NCBI GenBank assembly: GCA_009780755.1
Contig: WQZL01000043.1
Span: forward strand, 1 to 15,425
Direction: 5' to 3'
DNA: 15,425 nt
DNA from: Promicromonosporaceae bacterium
GTDB lineage: Bacteria; Actinomycetota; Actinomycetes; Actinomycetales; Cellulomonadaceae
Positions 7,480 through 15,425 of this stretch are shown here, piece after piece (within the stretch, counting starts at the first letter, position 1; each line of letters begins with the position of its first letter). The notes beneath the pieces were generated by a model. It saw only the letters and a list, made by a program, of their open reading frames with translations. It was not told the origin of the DNA and ran no database searches. A program made the position numbers and the translations under genes.

Positions 7480-7508
7480 TTGGCAGAGAAAGTTGAGTGC
7501 GATAGACT
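7480..7508 (+). promoter_or_regulatory. clpB promoter (-35 and -10)
   Basis: TTGGCA at 7480-7485 and TAGACT at 7503-7508 are separated by 17 bases, a near-ideal sigma-70 layout. Unlike most genes here it leaves a leader of about 30 bases before the clpB ATG. The -10 lies inside the HAIR operator. Confidence 0.7.
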
Positions 7509-7512
7509 CAAC
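7492..7512. promoter_or_regulatory. HAIR operator (HspR-binding inverted repeat) of clpB
   Basis: GTTGAGT-N7-ACTCAAC is a perfect inverted repeat with the exact spacing of the actinobacterial HAIR element (consensus CTTGAGT-N7-ACTCAAG). It covers the -10 hexamer of the clpB promoter, so a bound HspR repressor would block polymerase. This predicts heat-shock induction of clpB through HspR. No hspR gene is in the window. Confidence 0.88.
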
Positions 7513-7546
7513 TTCAAGTTTTGTTGCTAGATGGACGGAGGTTCTC

Positions 7547-10150
<2,604 letters not shown>

Positions 10151-10285
10151 CCGTCCGCGTGAATACAGCAAGCCTCAGTCCTGGCGACGATTTGGGTGCT
10201 ACTGGATAAATGTTACTTGCGTCCATTGAGCCATCATCTCAATCTAGGCGTCAGCAAGCACGGGCATCCTGCGTACCAGTGGCTG
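10151..10285. other. Intergenic region between convergent clpB and the methyltransferase gene
   Basis: 135 bases without a gene. A small hairpin, ATTGAG (10225-10230), seven-base loop, CTCAAT (10238-10243), lies between the two convergent stop codons and could help end transcription, but it has no T-tract on either side. This is also the left edge of the AT-richer island. I see no insertion-sequence ends or target duplication. Confidence 0.45.
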
Positions 10286-12142
10286 TTAAACGTGTACAGT
10301 CGCGACTTGACGAGCCGGCTTATCAAAGTGTGCCCTGGGAGACAAAGCTGGGAACGGATATGTACATAGCAGAATCCCTGGGGCTAGTGTCGGGTGCGTT
10401 GCATTGCTCCTGACGTCCCATCGCAGCCTTCTCATGCTATCGAGAAGCACATCCGGCTCAATGCACTCACCCAGCGGGGTGTAGCCGCCGTCAGCTTGCA
10501 GTTCAATCCCGCAGTTGTCGGATGTGCCGAAGTATGAAACGGCGGAAGATAGGGTTCCTAGTGACTTTGAAACGCGTGTTACAACAGAGACTACGTCACC
10601 CCTGTTTGCATAATGTCCGTAGATGTCAACCAGCGAAAAGAAGCGCGACTGTTTAATGAGTTCGTACTCAACAATGCTCCAAGCGTTTATCATTTCATCA
10701 ACGCTGCTAAGCAAGCCGGTGACCATGACTCGATCTGTATGGTCTAAATATTTTCGGAGACCAAGTATCTCAATAGCCACGTTATCAGGTCGTTTTACTC
10801 CTGGTTCTCGTATAACCAAATGAATTAGATCATCATTTCGACTTACGGTGACTGAGTACTGATAGTCGTACTTGGCGACTGATGAGAAGTCGGCATCGAA
10901 TAGGCGATCAAACCTGTTGGAGATACCGACCCAGTAAGCACACGTTGCGCCTTCAGGCTGGAGATTAGCGCGAGTCGCATCATCACACAGTCTCGCAACT
11001 TCCAGGCTTGCCACCTCCTTGAAATGCCTCGTTCGCTCGCGCTGCCGCTCACGAAATGTTGACTTGAAACCAGGCGGCCTTATCTCGTGGGTTAACGCGC
11101 CCGGCCTCAGCAACTGATCCTTTACCGCAATCGCCATTGCCTCGGCTAACTTCGGCGGTACGCTGTTTCCTATCTGCTCCATGATTTTGCCATAATTGCC
11201 CACAACAACGTAGCCATCTGGGAATGACTGAAGTCTTAATAACTCCGGAGCAGTAAAATGGCGATTGTTCCAATGGAAAGGGCCGGTAAATTTTCCGGGC
11301 TTTGATTTCAAAGTTCGCACAGGAGATGAGGGGTCCGCTTTGTGTAGAAAATCGTGAAACTTGGAACGCCAGGCAAACTGAGGCGCCGGATGTCCCATTT
11401 CTTTTGTGAAATACGAATAGTTGAGTCCAGGAGGGACCAGGGGAAGTAAATGGCCGTACAACCCGCCGGGGCCCCCACTGGGCACTTCACTAGGATCTTG
11501 TAGGTCTGCAATCGCTTCAAGTGCAGTAACGAGGCTTGGGCCACCATTTGAATCCGGCCCGTGTGTTGGCATTGGGAATCGAAAAGCTCCGATGCGAGAG
11601 CCAACCATTATCAGCCGCTCACGATGAGTTGGAGCTCCGTAGTCAGCAGCATCGACGACTTCCGCAGTGACTTCATATCCGGCTTCTTTGAATGCTGTGA
11701 GAATTTCCTGCCATGGGCCTCCACCATTTGCGCCCGGAAGTCCGTAAACATTTTCAAACACAAACAACTCAGGCTGAATTTTTTCTAGCACCCTAATGTA
11801 TGCGCGAAACAGTTGTCCGCGTTCGTCATCTAGCCCAAGCACTCCGCCGGAACGCCTTCCGGCGGCAGAGAATGTTTGACATGGAGGACCACCAATGATG
11901 CACTCGATTCCAGCATCAACGTAGGGAGTTGGATCAAATAGTCTGACATCTTCGCAATGCACCTTTGCGCCCGGGCCGAAGAACCTTCCTTCACCGGAGT
12001 TTGCTTGAAGTGTTGCGACAAAGGCGGGTTCAATTTCAACGGCAGCGAGTACATCGAACCCTGCCTGGTGAAAGCCAATATCCAAACCGCCAGCTCCCGA
12101 GAAAAGGCTAAGCGTTTTGATCGAATCCCGCTTCGGAATCAC
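10286..12142 (-). CDS. DNA (cytosine-5-)-methyltransferase with a long C-terminal extension
   Basis: 618 residues from the GTG at 12142. It transfers a methyl group from S-adenosylmethionine to carbon 5 of cytosine within a recognition site. Motifs in order: I, LFSGAGGLDIGF (residues ~13-24); IV, GGPPCQTFS with catalytic Cys88; VI, FENV (130-132); VIII, RERLIMVG (174-181); a target-recognition region (~182-290); IX, FTAPELLRLQSFPD (296-309); X, GNSVPP (325-330). Standard m5C enzymes end soon after motif X; this one continues for ~280 residues with no motif I recognise (for example YDYQYSVTVSRNDDLIHLVIREPG). The start is set by AGGAGG five bases upstream and a GTGA overlap with the endonuclease stop; an in-frame ATG at 12175 is less likely. 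Codon use is AT-richer than the neighbours, suggesting acquisition with the endonuclease. Confidence 0.95.
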   Translation of the reverse strand: MIPKRDSIKTLSLFSGAGGLDIGFHQAGFDVLAAVEIEPAFVATLQANSGEGRFFGPGAKVHCEDVRLFDPTPYVDAGIECIIGGPPCQTFSAAGRRSGGVLGLDDERGQLFRAYIRVLEKIQPELFVFENVYGLPGANGGGPWQEILTAFKEAGYEVTAEVVDAADYGAPTHRERLIMVGSRIGAFRFPMPTHGPDSNGGPSLVTALEAIADLQDPSEVPSGGPGGLYGHLLPLVPPGLNYSYFTKEMGHPAPQFAWRSKFHDFLHKADPSSPVRTLKSKPGKFTGPFHWNNRHFTAPELLRLQSFPDGYVVVGNYGKIMEQIGNSVPPKLAEAMAIAVKDQLLRPGALTHEIRPPGFKSTFRERQRERTRHFKEVASLEVARLCDDATRANLQPEGATCAYWVGISNRFDRLFDADFSSVAKYDYQYSVTVSRNDDLIHLVIREPGVKRPDNVAIEILGLRKYLDHTDRVMVTGLLSSVDEMINAWSIVEYELIKQSRFFSLVDIYGHYANRGDVVSVVTRVSKSLGTLSSAVSYFGTSDNCGIELQADGGYTPLGECIEPDVLLDSMRRLRWDVRSNATHPTLAPGILLCTYPFPALSPRAHFDKPARQVATVHV

Positions 12143-13317
12143 AGCGACCTCCTGTTGTTGCAAAGCTCGTTCCATGCAATCCGATGTTCGTAATCCAGAT
12201 CAATATCATTCTCAAGCATCGTGACGAAGGTATGCATGAATTTGTCCACATTCGGCAATAGTCGCAGATAATATCTGATCGTGTCGAGAACGCCGTTGAC
12301 AATAATCTCACAGCCGTTGCTATTTCTAAAGTCGTCAATTCTCTTTTTGATGTCTGCTTCCTGATTCTGCATCACGCCAGAGGTCGAAAGAATGAAGTAG
12401 CGTTCCACTCCCTCAAACTTAACTTTGTCGATCGCAGTGGCAACTATTTCGCGCGTGATAGGCACCTCGGACTTCGTCTCAACAGCCTCTGAAGCGCGGC
12501 CGTCTCTGCGTATCACGATGTCTCCTACAGTGCGAGACTTCCTGTCGGCTGCTTTCATTCTTCCAAGTGGTTCGAGTGTTGAATCGCTGTAGCGCCCTAC
12601 GCCAGAGTCCATCAGGGCGGAGTAAATGGCATAAATCATCACTTGCGGCAGGCGCGGTTTGCCTGACTTGTATGTTCCGCCCAATATGCCGTCAAGCAGT
12701 TCGATAAGTTCTCCGATTGTCAGCCCGACTGGTTTCGCGCATGCCACACGTCCTTTGTTGCGCTCCTGAATCAAACAAACCATCACAATCTGGGCAATCT
12801 TGAACGAGGCATCTGCCTGATCTTCTGCTGTCAGCTCTTCAATCAAATTTACGGCGTCTATCAGATCCGGCCCCACAGCCTTCGGCTGAGTCTTTAGTTT
12901 CACGTCCCTTTTCCAAGGACCAGCGAAGGAGAGTGTCTGCGAAAGCCAATGAGTCTCAACATTTTTCGGCAGGGAGTTACGGTCCAAGAAGGGCACCGTG
13001 GCTTCGCTGTCAATCCTGCGCGCGGAGAAACCACCGACATGTTCTGCTTTGTTGTACCGTATGTCCTGCTCGGGGAATAGGGACTTGTAGGTCGCCAAGG
13101 TAAGCAATGCCCCTCTCGCCGCGTGCTTCGCCTTGCCAAGCCTGCTGGCCACAGCACCAAGTTGTCCCATCTCCTCGACCAGCTCATCCACTGTTCCTGA
13201 CTCAATTAGCTCGTTCGCTACGTCATAGAGAGTCGCCAACTCGTCCGCAACCGCACCGGCGCCCTTGTCTTTTTGGGCCACCCCATCATTGGGGTCCAAC
13301 TGCTGACCATGTTCCAT
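12139..13317 (-). CDS. Predicted type II restriction endonuclease, PD-(D/E)XK-like
   Basis: 392 residues from the ATG at 13317. I assign it from position and motif. It overlaps the methyltransferase start by 4 bp. Residues 266-282 read D-I-V-I-R, ten residues later A-V-E-T-K: a PD-(D/E)XK pattern with Asp266, Glu280 and Lys282 on adjacent strands, preceded by RYSDSTLEPLGRMKAADRKSRTVG. The segment DIRYNKAEHVGGFSARRIDSEATVPFLDR (about residues 85-113) resembles a conserved N-terminal block I associate with REases paired with m5C enzymes (SacI-like groups), but I cannot confirm the family or the recognition site. The frame is open upstream to an ATG at 13527, with another ATG at 13392. The 13317 start is preferred because TACCAT lies six bases before it and the upstream residues look low-complexity. 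Confidence 0.75.
   Translation of the reverse strand: MEHGQQLDPNDGVAQKDKGAGAVADELATLYDVANELIESGTVDELVEEMGQLGAVASRLGKAKHAARGALLTLATYKSLFPEQDIRYNKAEHVGGFSARRIDSEATVPFLDRNSLPKNVETHWLSQTLSFAGPWKRDVKLKTQPKAVGPDLIDAVNLIEELTAEDQADASFKIAQIVMVCLIQERNKGRVACAKPVGLTIGELIELLDGILGGTYKSGKPRLPQVMIYAIYSALMDSGVGRYSDSTLEPLGRMKAADRKSRTVGDIVIRRDGRASEAVETKSEVPITREIVATAIDKVKFEGVERYFILSTSGVMQNQEADIKKRIDDFRNSNGCEIIVNGVLDTIRYYLRLLPNVDKFMHTFVTMLENDIDLDYEHRIAWNELCNNRRSL
12148..12153 (-). promoter_or_regulatory. Strong ribosome-binding site that sets the methyltransferase start
   Basis: On the minus strand this is AGGAGG, five bases before the GTG at 12142 and inside the last codons of the endonuclease gene (encoding Arg-Arg). 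With the GTGA stop/start overlap it argues for translational coupling and for GTG rather than the upstream ATG at 12175. Confidence 0.8.
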
Positions 13318-13323
13318 GTTTAT

Positions 13324-13329
13324 ATGGTA
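13324..13329 (-). promoter_or_regulatory. Candidate -10 box for the restriction endonuclease gene
   Basis: On the minus strand this is TACCAT, followed by ATAAAC and the ATG at 13317, the same six-base spacing as other leaderless candidates. Because several alternative starts were scanned, a chance match is less unlikely here than elsewhere. Confidence 0.35.
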
Positions 13330-13427
13330 GTCGGCAGGCATACCCACACCAGGCGCCGCGCCCACCGACTGGAAGGCCCTACTGTTGCTCATGGTATCCA
13401 ATGTGCGCCACCACCCTGATGAGTGTC

Positions 13428-13455
13428 CAGCCGTACCTGCTCGCGCAGGGAGAAC
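13428..13455. repeat. Solitary sequence resembling a type I-E CRISPR repeat
   Basis: A 28-base stretch has the core CCTGC-TCGC-GCAGG (stem 13436-13440 with 13445-13449) and ends GGGAGAAC, as actinobacterial type I-E repeats commonly do. No second copy occurs at the expected ~61-base interval on either side, so there is no array. It may be a decayed remnant or a coincidental hairpin. Confidence 0.25.
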
Positions 13456-13496
13456 CCCCGATACACCACAGGCATTAACGTCGTCATGCTTCCACT

Positions 13497-13511
13497 GTAG
13501 GGTGACCCTAC
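13497..13511. promoter_or_regulatory. Perfect 15-bp palindrome GTAGGGT-G-ACCCTAC
   Basis: Seven-base arms around a single central base, located about 170-180 bp upstream of the predicted endonuclease promoter. Size and symmetry suit a dimeric repressor, but no regulator in the window is known to bind it. Confidence 0.4.
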
Positions 13512-13573
13512 GACAAGCGATCATCAACGCTGTAACCTGCGCAAACCCCCTAACCCACGCTCAGGGTTCAACA

Positions 13574-13582
13574 TGTGGATAA
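13574..13582 (-). other. Isolated consensus DnaA box
   Basis: The minus strand reads TTATCCACA, the exact DnaA-box consensus. No further boxes, AT-rich unwinding element or replication genes are nearby, so this is not an origin. It may be a regulatory or titration site, or chance. Confidence 0.3.
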
Positions 13583-13865
13583 TCTTTCCTGCTGGTGCCG
13601 CACTGTCCCACACATCAGCACGCCACCGACTGCTGCCAATAATCGATGACCTGGGTAGCGGGGGTGGTGCCGCTGCCGAGAGCGTCGGCCAGGACCGCAG
13701 CAGCACCAGAAGTATCCAGGGATACGCTTTACGCCATTCTGAACGAGCAGTTTCGGGGTCCCCGCAGCCAAACGAGGAGACTTGTGGGATGAAGCAAGCA
13801 GGTCGCGGAGTCCAGGGTCTCGGGCAACTGTCAACTCTGGGTCCGGCGACTTCGCTCGCTTCGCT

Positions 13866-13960
13866 CCCTGAGCGCAGGATGACGGGAAGTTGTGTTCCGT
13901 TACCCTGTGCGCGGGATGACGAAAAGAAATCGTCGTTCTGCGCGAACGCGGGATGGCGGT
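13866..13960. repeat. Degenerate tandem repeat of about 37 bp
   Basis: A 24-base core, CCCTGWGCGCRGGATGACGR followed by RAAG, occurs at 13866 and 13903 (37-base period, four differences). A weaker third copy containing CGCGGGATGGCGG begins near 13936. The unit resembles simple intergenic repeats rather than a coding tract. Confidence 0.5.
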
Positions 13961-13967
13961 GGTGGGC

Positions 13968-13973
13968 TAACGT
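13968..13973 (+). promoter_or_regulatory. Candidate -10 box for leaderless transcription of the gene at 13980
   Basis: TAACGT is followed by GGGGGT (six bases) and then GTG at 13980, matching the geometry of the boxes at 918 and 4843. It supports GTG as the start of the gene. Confidence 0.5.
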
Positions 13974-13979
13974 GGGGGT

Positions 13980-15326
13980 GTGCTGCCCTCTGACCGCGAT
14001 ATGGCTCCCATCCATTTCGGGCCGCTTGAGCTTCACGAGAAGCTACCTGCGTCGGACATGCACACAGCGATCCCTGGCAATCGGTATGCCAGTTCGCGTC
14101 GGGAGGGTCTTCGCCGCCGGGTTGTGCTGCCCTCGCGAAAGGAGCTGCACCGCGCTTCCAAGCGCGCCGCTTCCGCCCCTGCCCTGCCCGCGTTGCCCAG
14201 TACCGTCCCGAAGAAAACCGAGGCGCGACACCTGCTATCCCTGCCCGCTGGGATCGAGATTGACGAGATTGCGGTGTTGGCCCTTTCCCGCTTCGCGACC
14301 GCGCGGTGGGCCACCGTACCGCAGGGCATCTCTGCGGAGGCGCTCGCGCAGGGACTGGCGGTCTCCGGCCCGACGGACACGACCGCGACCTCAACGGCTG
14401 CCATGCCACGCATCGCCGGAGGGGGAGAGCCAGGCGTGATGCGCCTAAGTCGCCACTCCGCCCTTACCGGCCCCTTCACCCCGGCGGGCAGCACCCTTAG
14501 CGCGCACCTGCCTGCGAATACCGAAAAAGTGTTCGACGTGATCTGTCCGCGTGAGCGCTGGCCGCAGATACAAGCATTCGGCTTCGACCGCGACGGGTTA
14601 ACCCGCACCTTCCCCGCCGGTTTGCCCAACCGCGAAGAGGAAAGGGTGGTGCTGTGGCTGCTGGCCGTCGCCCGTCGTCTCGGCGGAGCCGTGCTGCTAA
14701 ATGCTGACGAGGCCGCCAAGTCTGTCGGCACCCTCCTGATCCCCGATCCGGCTGCCGCTGTCGATCTAACCCTGTACTCGGATGTGTGGCTCGACCCGGC
14801 GGCCTGCCAGCGCGTGGTACTCAGCGTGGACCCCCGTGCGATGTTGGCCACTAAGGGCGTCGAGTACACCGGCCCGGCGGACCACGATCAATCTCACCAG
14901 ACCGGGATGGCGATTGACCCGGAGCAGGCGCGCAGACTACACGAGGCCGCCGACGCCTTTGATCGGGCTGCCCTGGCCGAGCCGCATGTACTCGATGGCT
15001 ATGGGGTGAACATCGACCTCGGCAGTGGAACCGCCCCCGATCCGGCTGGCGGCTGGATCGCCGTCGAGGTAGAGGGAGAGGAAAACCTGCCTCCGCTGCT
15101 GCGCGGCCAGGCGTGGGCGGCTCACGGGGCGGTGACCTATCGCGTGCGCTGGGAGCCACAGGATGACCACGAGGCGAACCAGGAACGGCCCAACCCCAGT
15201 TTTTGTGCTGCCCGCTTACGCGCCACCACTCTCGTCGCCAAGATCACCCACGCCCTGTGGACGGCAACCCGCGGGGAGATAGCCGACGATGCGGACTTCC
15301 TTCTCGACCCGGCAGATTTGCGGTAG
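13980..15326 (+). CDS. Conserved-looking actinobacterial protein of unknown function
   Basis: 448 residues from a GTG with a leaderless-type -10 in front; an in-frame ATG at 14001 is an alternative. I do not recognise the family. Residues ~45-75 are basic and Ala/Pro-rich (RRRVVLPSRKELHRASKRAASAPALPALP), likely disordered. A first folded region follows (LLSLPAGIEIDEIAVLALSRF), then a Thr/Ala-rich linker near residue 140, a middle region (VFDVICPRERWPQIQAFGFDRDGL; EEERVVLWLLAVARRLGGAVLLNADEAA; VDLTLYSDVWLDPAAC), and a C-terminal region (GYGVNIDLGSG, GGWIAVEVEGEENLPP, ALWTATRGEIADDADFLLDPADL). No signal peptide or membrane helix is seen, so it is probably cytoplasmic. Codon use is GC-rich like the chromosome, unlike the adjacent island, so it is probably a native gene. 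The RM pair is divergent, ~660 bp away. Confidence 0.8.
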   Translation: MLPSDRDMAPIHFGPLELHEKLPASDMHTAIPGNRYASSRREGLRRRVVLPSRKELHRASKRAASAPALPALPSTVPKKTEARHLLSLPAGIEIDEIAVLALSRFATARWATVPQGISAEALAQGLAVSGPTDTTATSTAAMPRIAGGGEPGVMRLSRHSALTGPFTPAGSTLSAHLPANTEKVFDVICPRERWPQIQAFGFDRDGLTRTFPAGLPNREEERVVLWLLAVARRLGGAVLLNADEAAKSVGTLLIPDPAAAVDLTLYSDVWLDPAACQRVVLSVDPRAMLATKGVEYTGPADHDQSHQTGMAIDPEQARRLHEAADAFDRAALAEPHVLDGYGVNIDLGSGTAPDPAGGWIAVEVEGEENLPPLLRGQAWAAHGAVTYRVRWEPQDDHEANQERPNPSFCAARLRATTLVAKITHALWTATRGEIADDADFLLDPADLR

Positions 15327-15359
15327 TACCCTCCTCGCCAGCCTGCGCGATGCAGGACG

Positions 15360-15425
15360 CTAGCCCGTTGCCTCGCGGAGCAGTAGGGCGTTCTTGATGG
15401 GAAGGCCGTAACGGAAACCGCCCAA
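15360..15425 (-). CDS. C-terminal fragment of a minus-strand gene running off the right edge
   Basis: Reading the minus strand from 15425, 21 codons are open and end in TAG at 15360-15362. The peptide ends FRYGLPIKNALLLREATG, which has the composition of a real protein end (G/C-rich wobble, amphipathic). I do not recognise the family. It would be convergent with the gene ending at 15326, with a 33-bp gap holding a small CCTGC/GCAGG hairpin (15342-15356). Confidence 0.4.
   Translation of the reverse strand: MGGFRYGLPIKNALLLREATG

Larger units (their letters stand above)
13318..13979. other. Non-coding region upstream of the restriction-modification genes
   Basis: About 660 bases with no convincing gene. 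Open frames on both strands (plus from 13573, minus 13524-14036) overlap each other and give Pro/Arg/Ser-rich translations typical of intergenic repeats. It contains the endonuclease promoter, a 15-bp palindrome (13497-13511), a lone CRISPR-like repeat (13428-13455), a DnaA-box consensus (13574-13582), degenerate ~37-bp repeats (13866-13960), and the -10 of the next plus-strand gene. Confidence 0.6.

Noticed and set aside
7349..7546. In-frame 66-residue N-terminal extension of ClpB
   Set aside because: The stretch holds the -35/-10 promoter and HAIR operator, while GGAGG and the conserved ClpB start lie at 7547.
10225..10243. Bidirectional terminator between clpB and the methyltransferase gene
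   Set aside because: Six-base stem with no T-tract on either strand; too weak to call.
12143..12175. ATG at 12175 as the methyltransferase start
   Set aside because: It has no ribosome-binding site and a 37-bp overlap with the endonuclease gene, whereas GTG at 12142 has AGGAGG at ideal spacing and a GTGA overlap.
13428..13582. A CRISPR array
   Set aside because: Only one repeat-like unit exists; no second copy at regular spacing and no cas genes.
13574..13582. Replication origin based on the DnaA box
   Set aside because: A single consensus box with no cluster, AT-rich element or replication genes.
13524..14439. Long open frames (minus 13524-14036, plus 13573-14439)
   Set aside because: Both cross repeat-rich non-coding DNA and the plus one overlaps the better-supported gene at 13980. 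Motifs such as SGSEASEV are typical of translated intergenic repeats.

Overview
The window looks like chromosomal DNA from a high-GC actinobacterium. The support is GC-rich codon use in most genes, a HAIR-type operator (the HspR site of actinobacteria) in front of clpB, and a repeated arrangement in which a TANNNT-like -10 hexamer lies only 6-7 bases before the start codon with no Shine-Dalgarno, as expected for the leaderless transcripts common in this phylum. I cannot name a genus from the sequence alone.

Layout. 1-793: C-terminal part of a GH3 beta-glycosidase, then a 72-bp near-perfect palindrome. 930-3847: a same-strand run of a saccharopine-dehydrogenase-like oxidoreductase, DNA-3-methyladenine glycosylase I (tag) and an MFS transporter. 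3844-4752 (-): a LysR-type regulator, convergent with the transporter and overlapping it by 4 bp. 4855-6772: a NIF3-like protein, a convergent low-molecular-weight protein tyrosine phosphatase (20-bp overlap), and adenine phosphoribosyltransferase (apt), divergent from the phosphatase. 7139-7209 (-): tRNA-Gly(CCC). 7547-10150: ClpB disaggregase behind a HAIR operator that overlaps its -10 box.

10286-13317 (-) is a compositional island, visibly AT-richer than its surroundings. It holds a predicted type II restriction-modification pair: a PD-(D/E)XK-type endonuclease followed by a cytosine-5 methyltransferase. The two are joined by a GTGA stop/start overlap with a strong AGGAGG, so they are probably translationally coupled with the nuclease first. 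The methyltransferase has all the main m5C motifs within its first ~340 residues and then about 280 residues that I cannot assign. This is the most interesting part of the window.

13318-13979 is non-coding and rich in small structures: a 15-bp perfect palindrome, a lone type I-E-CRISPR-like repeat, a consensus DnaA box and degenerate ~37-bp repeats. From 13980 to the end there is an unrecognised 448-residue protein and the last codons of a minus-strand gene.

All functional calls come from reading motifs. No database search was run, and GC statements are by eye.
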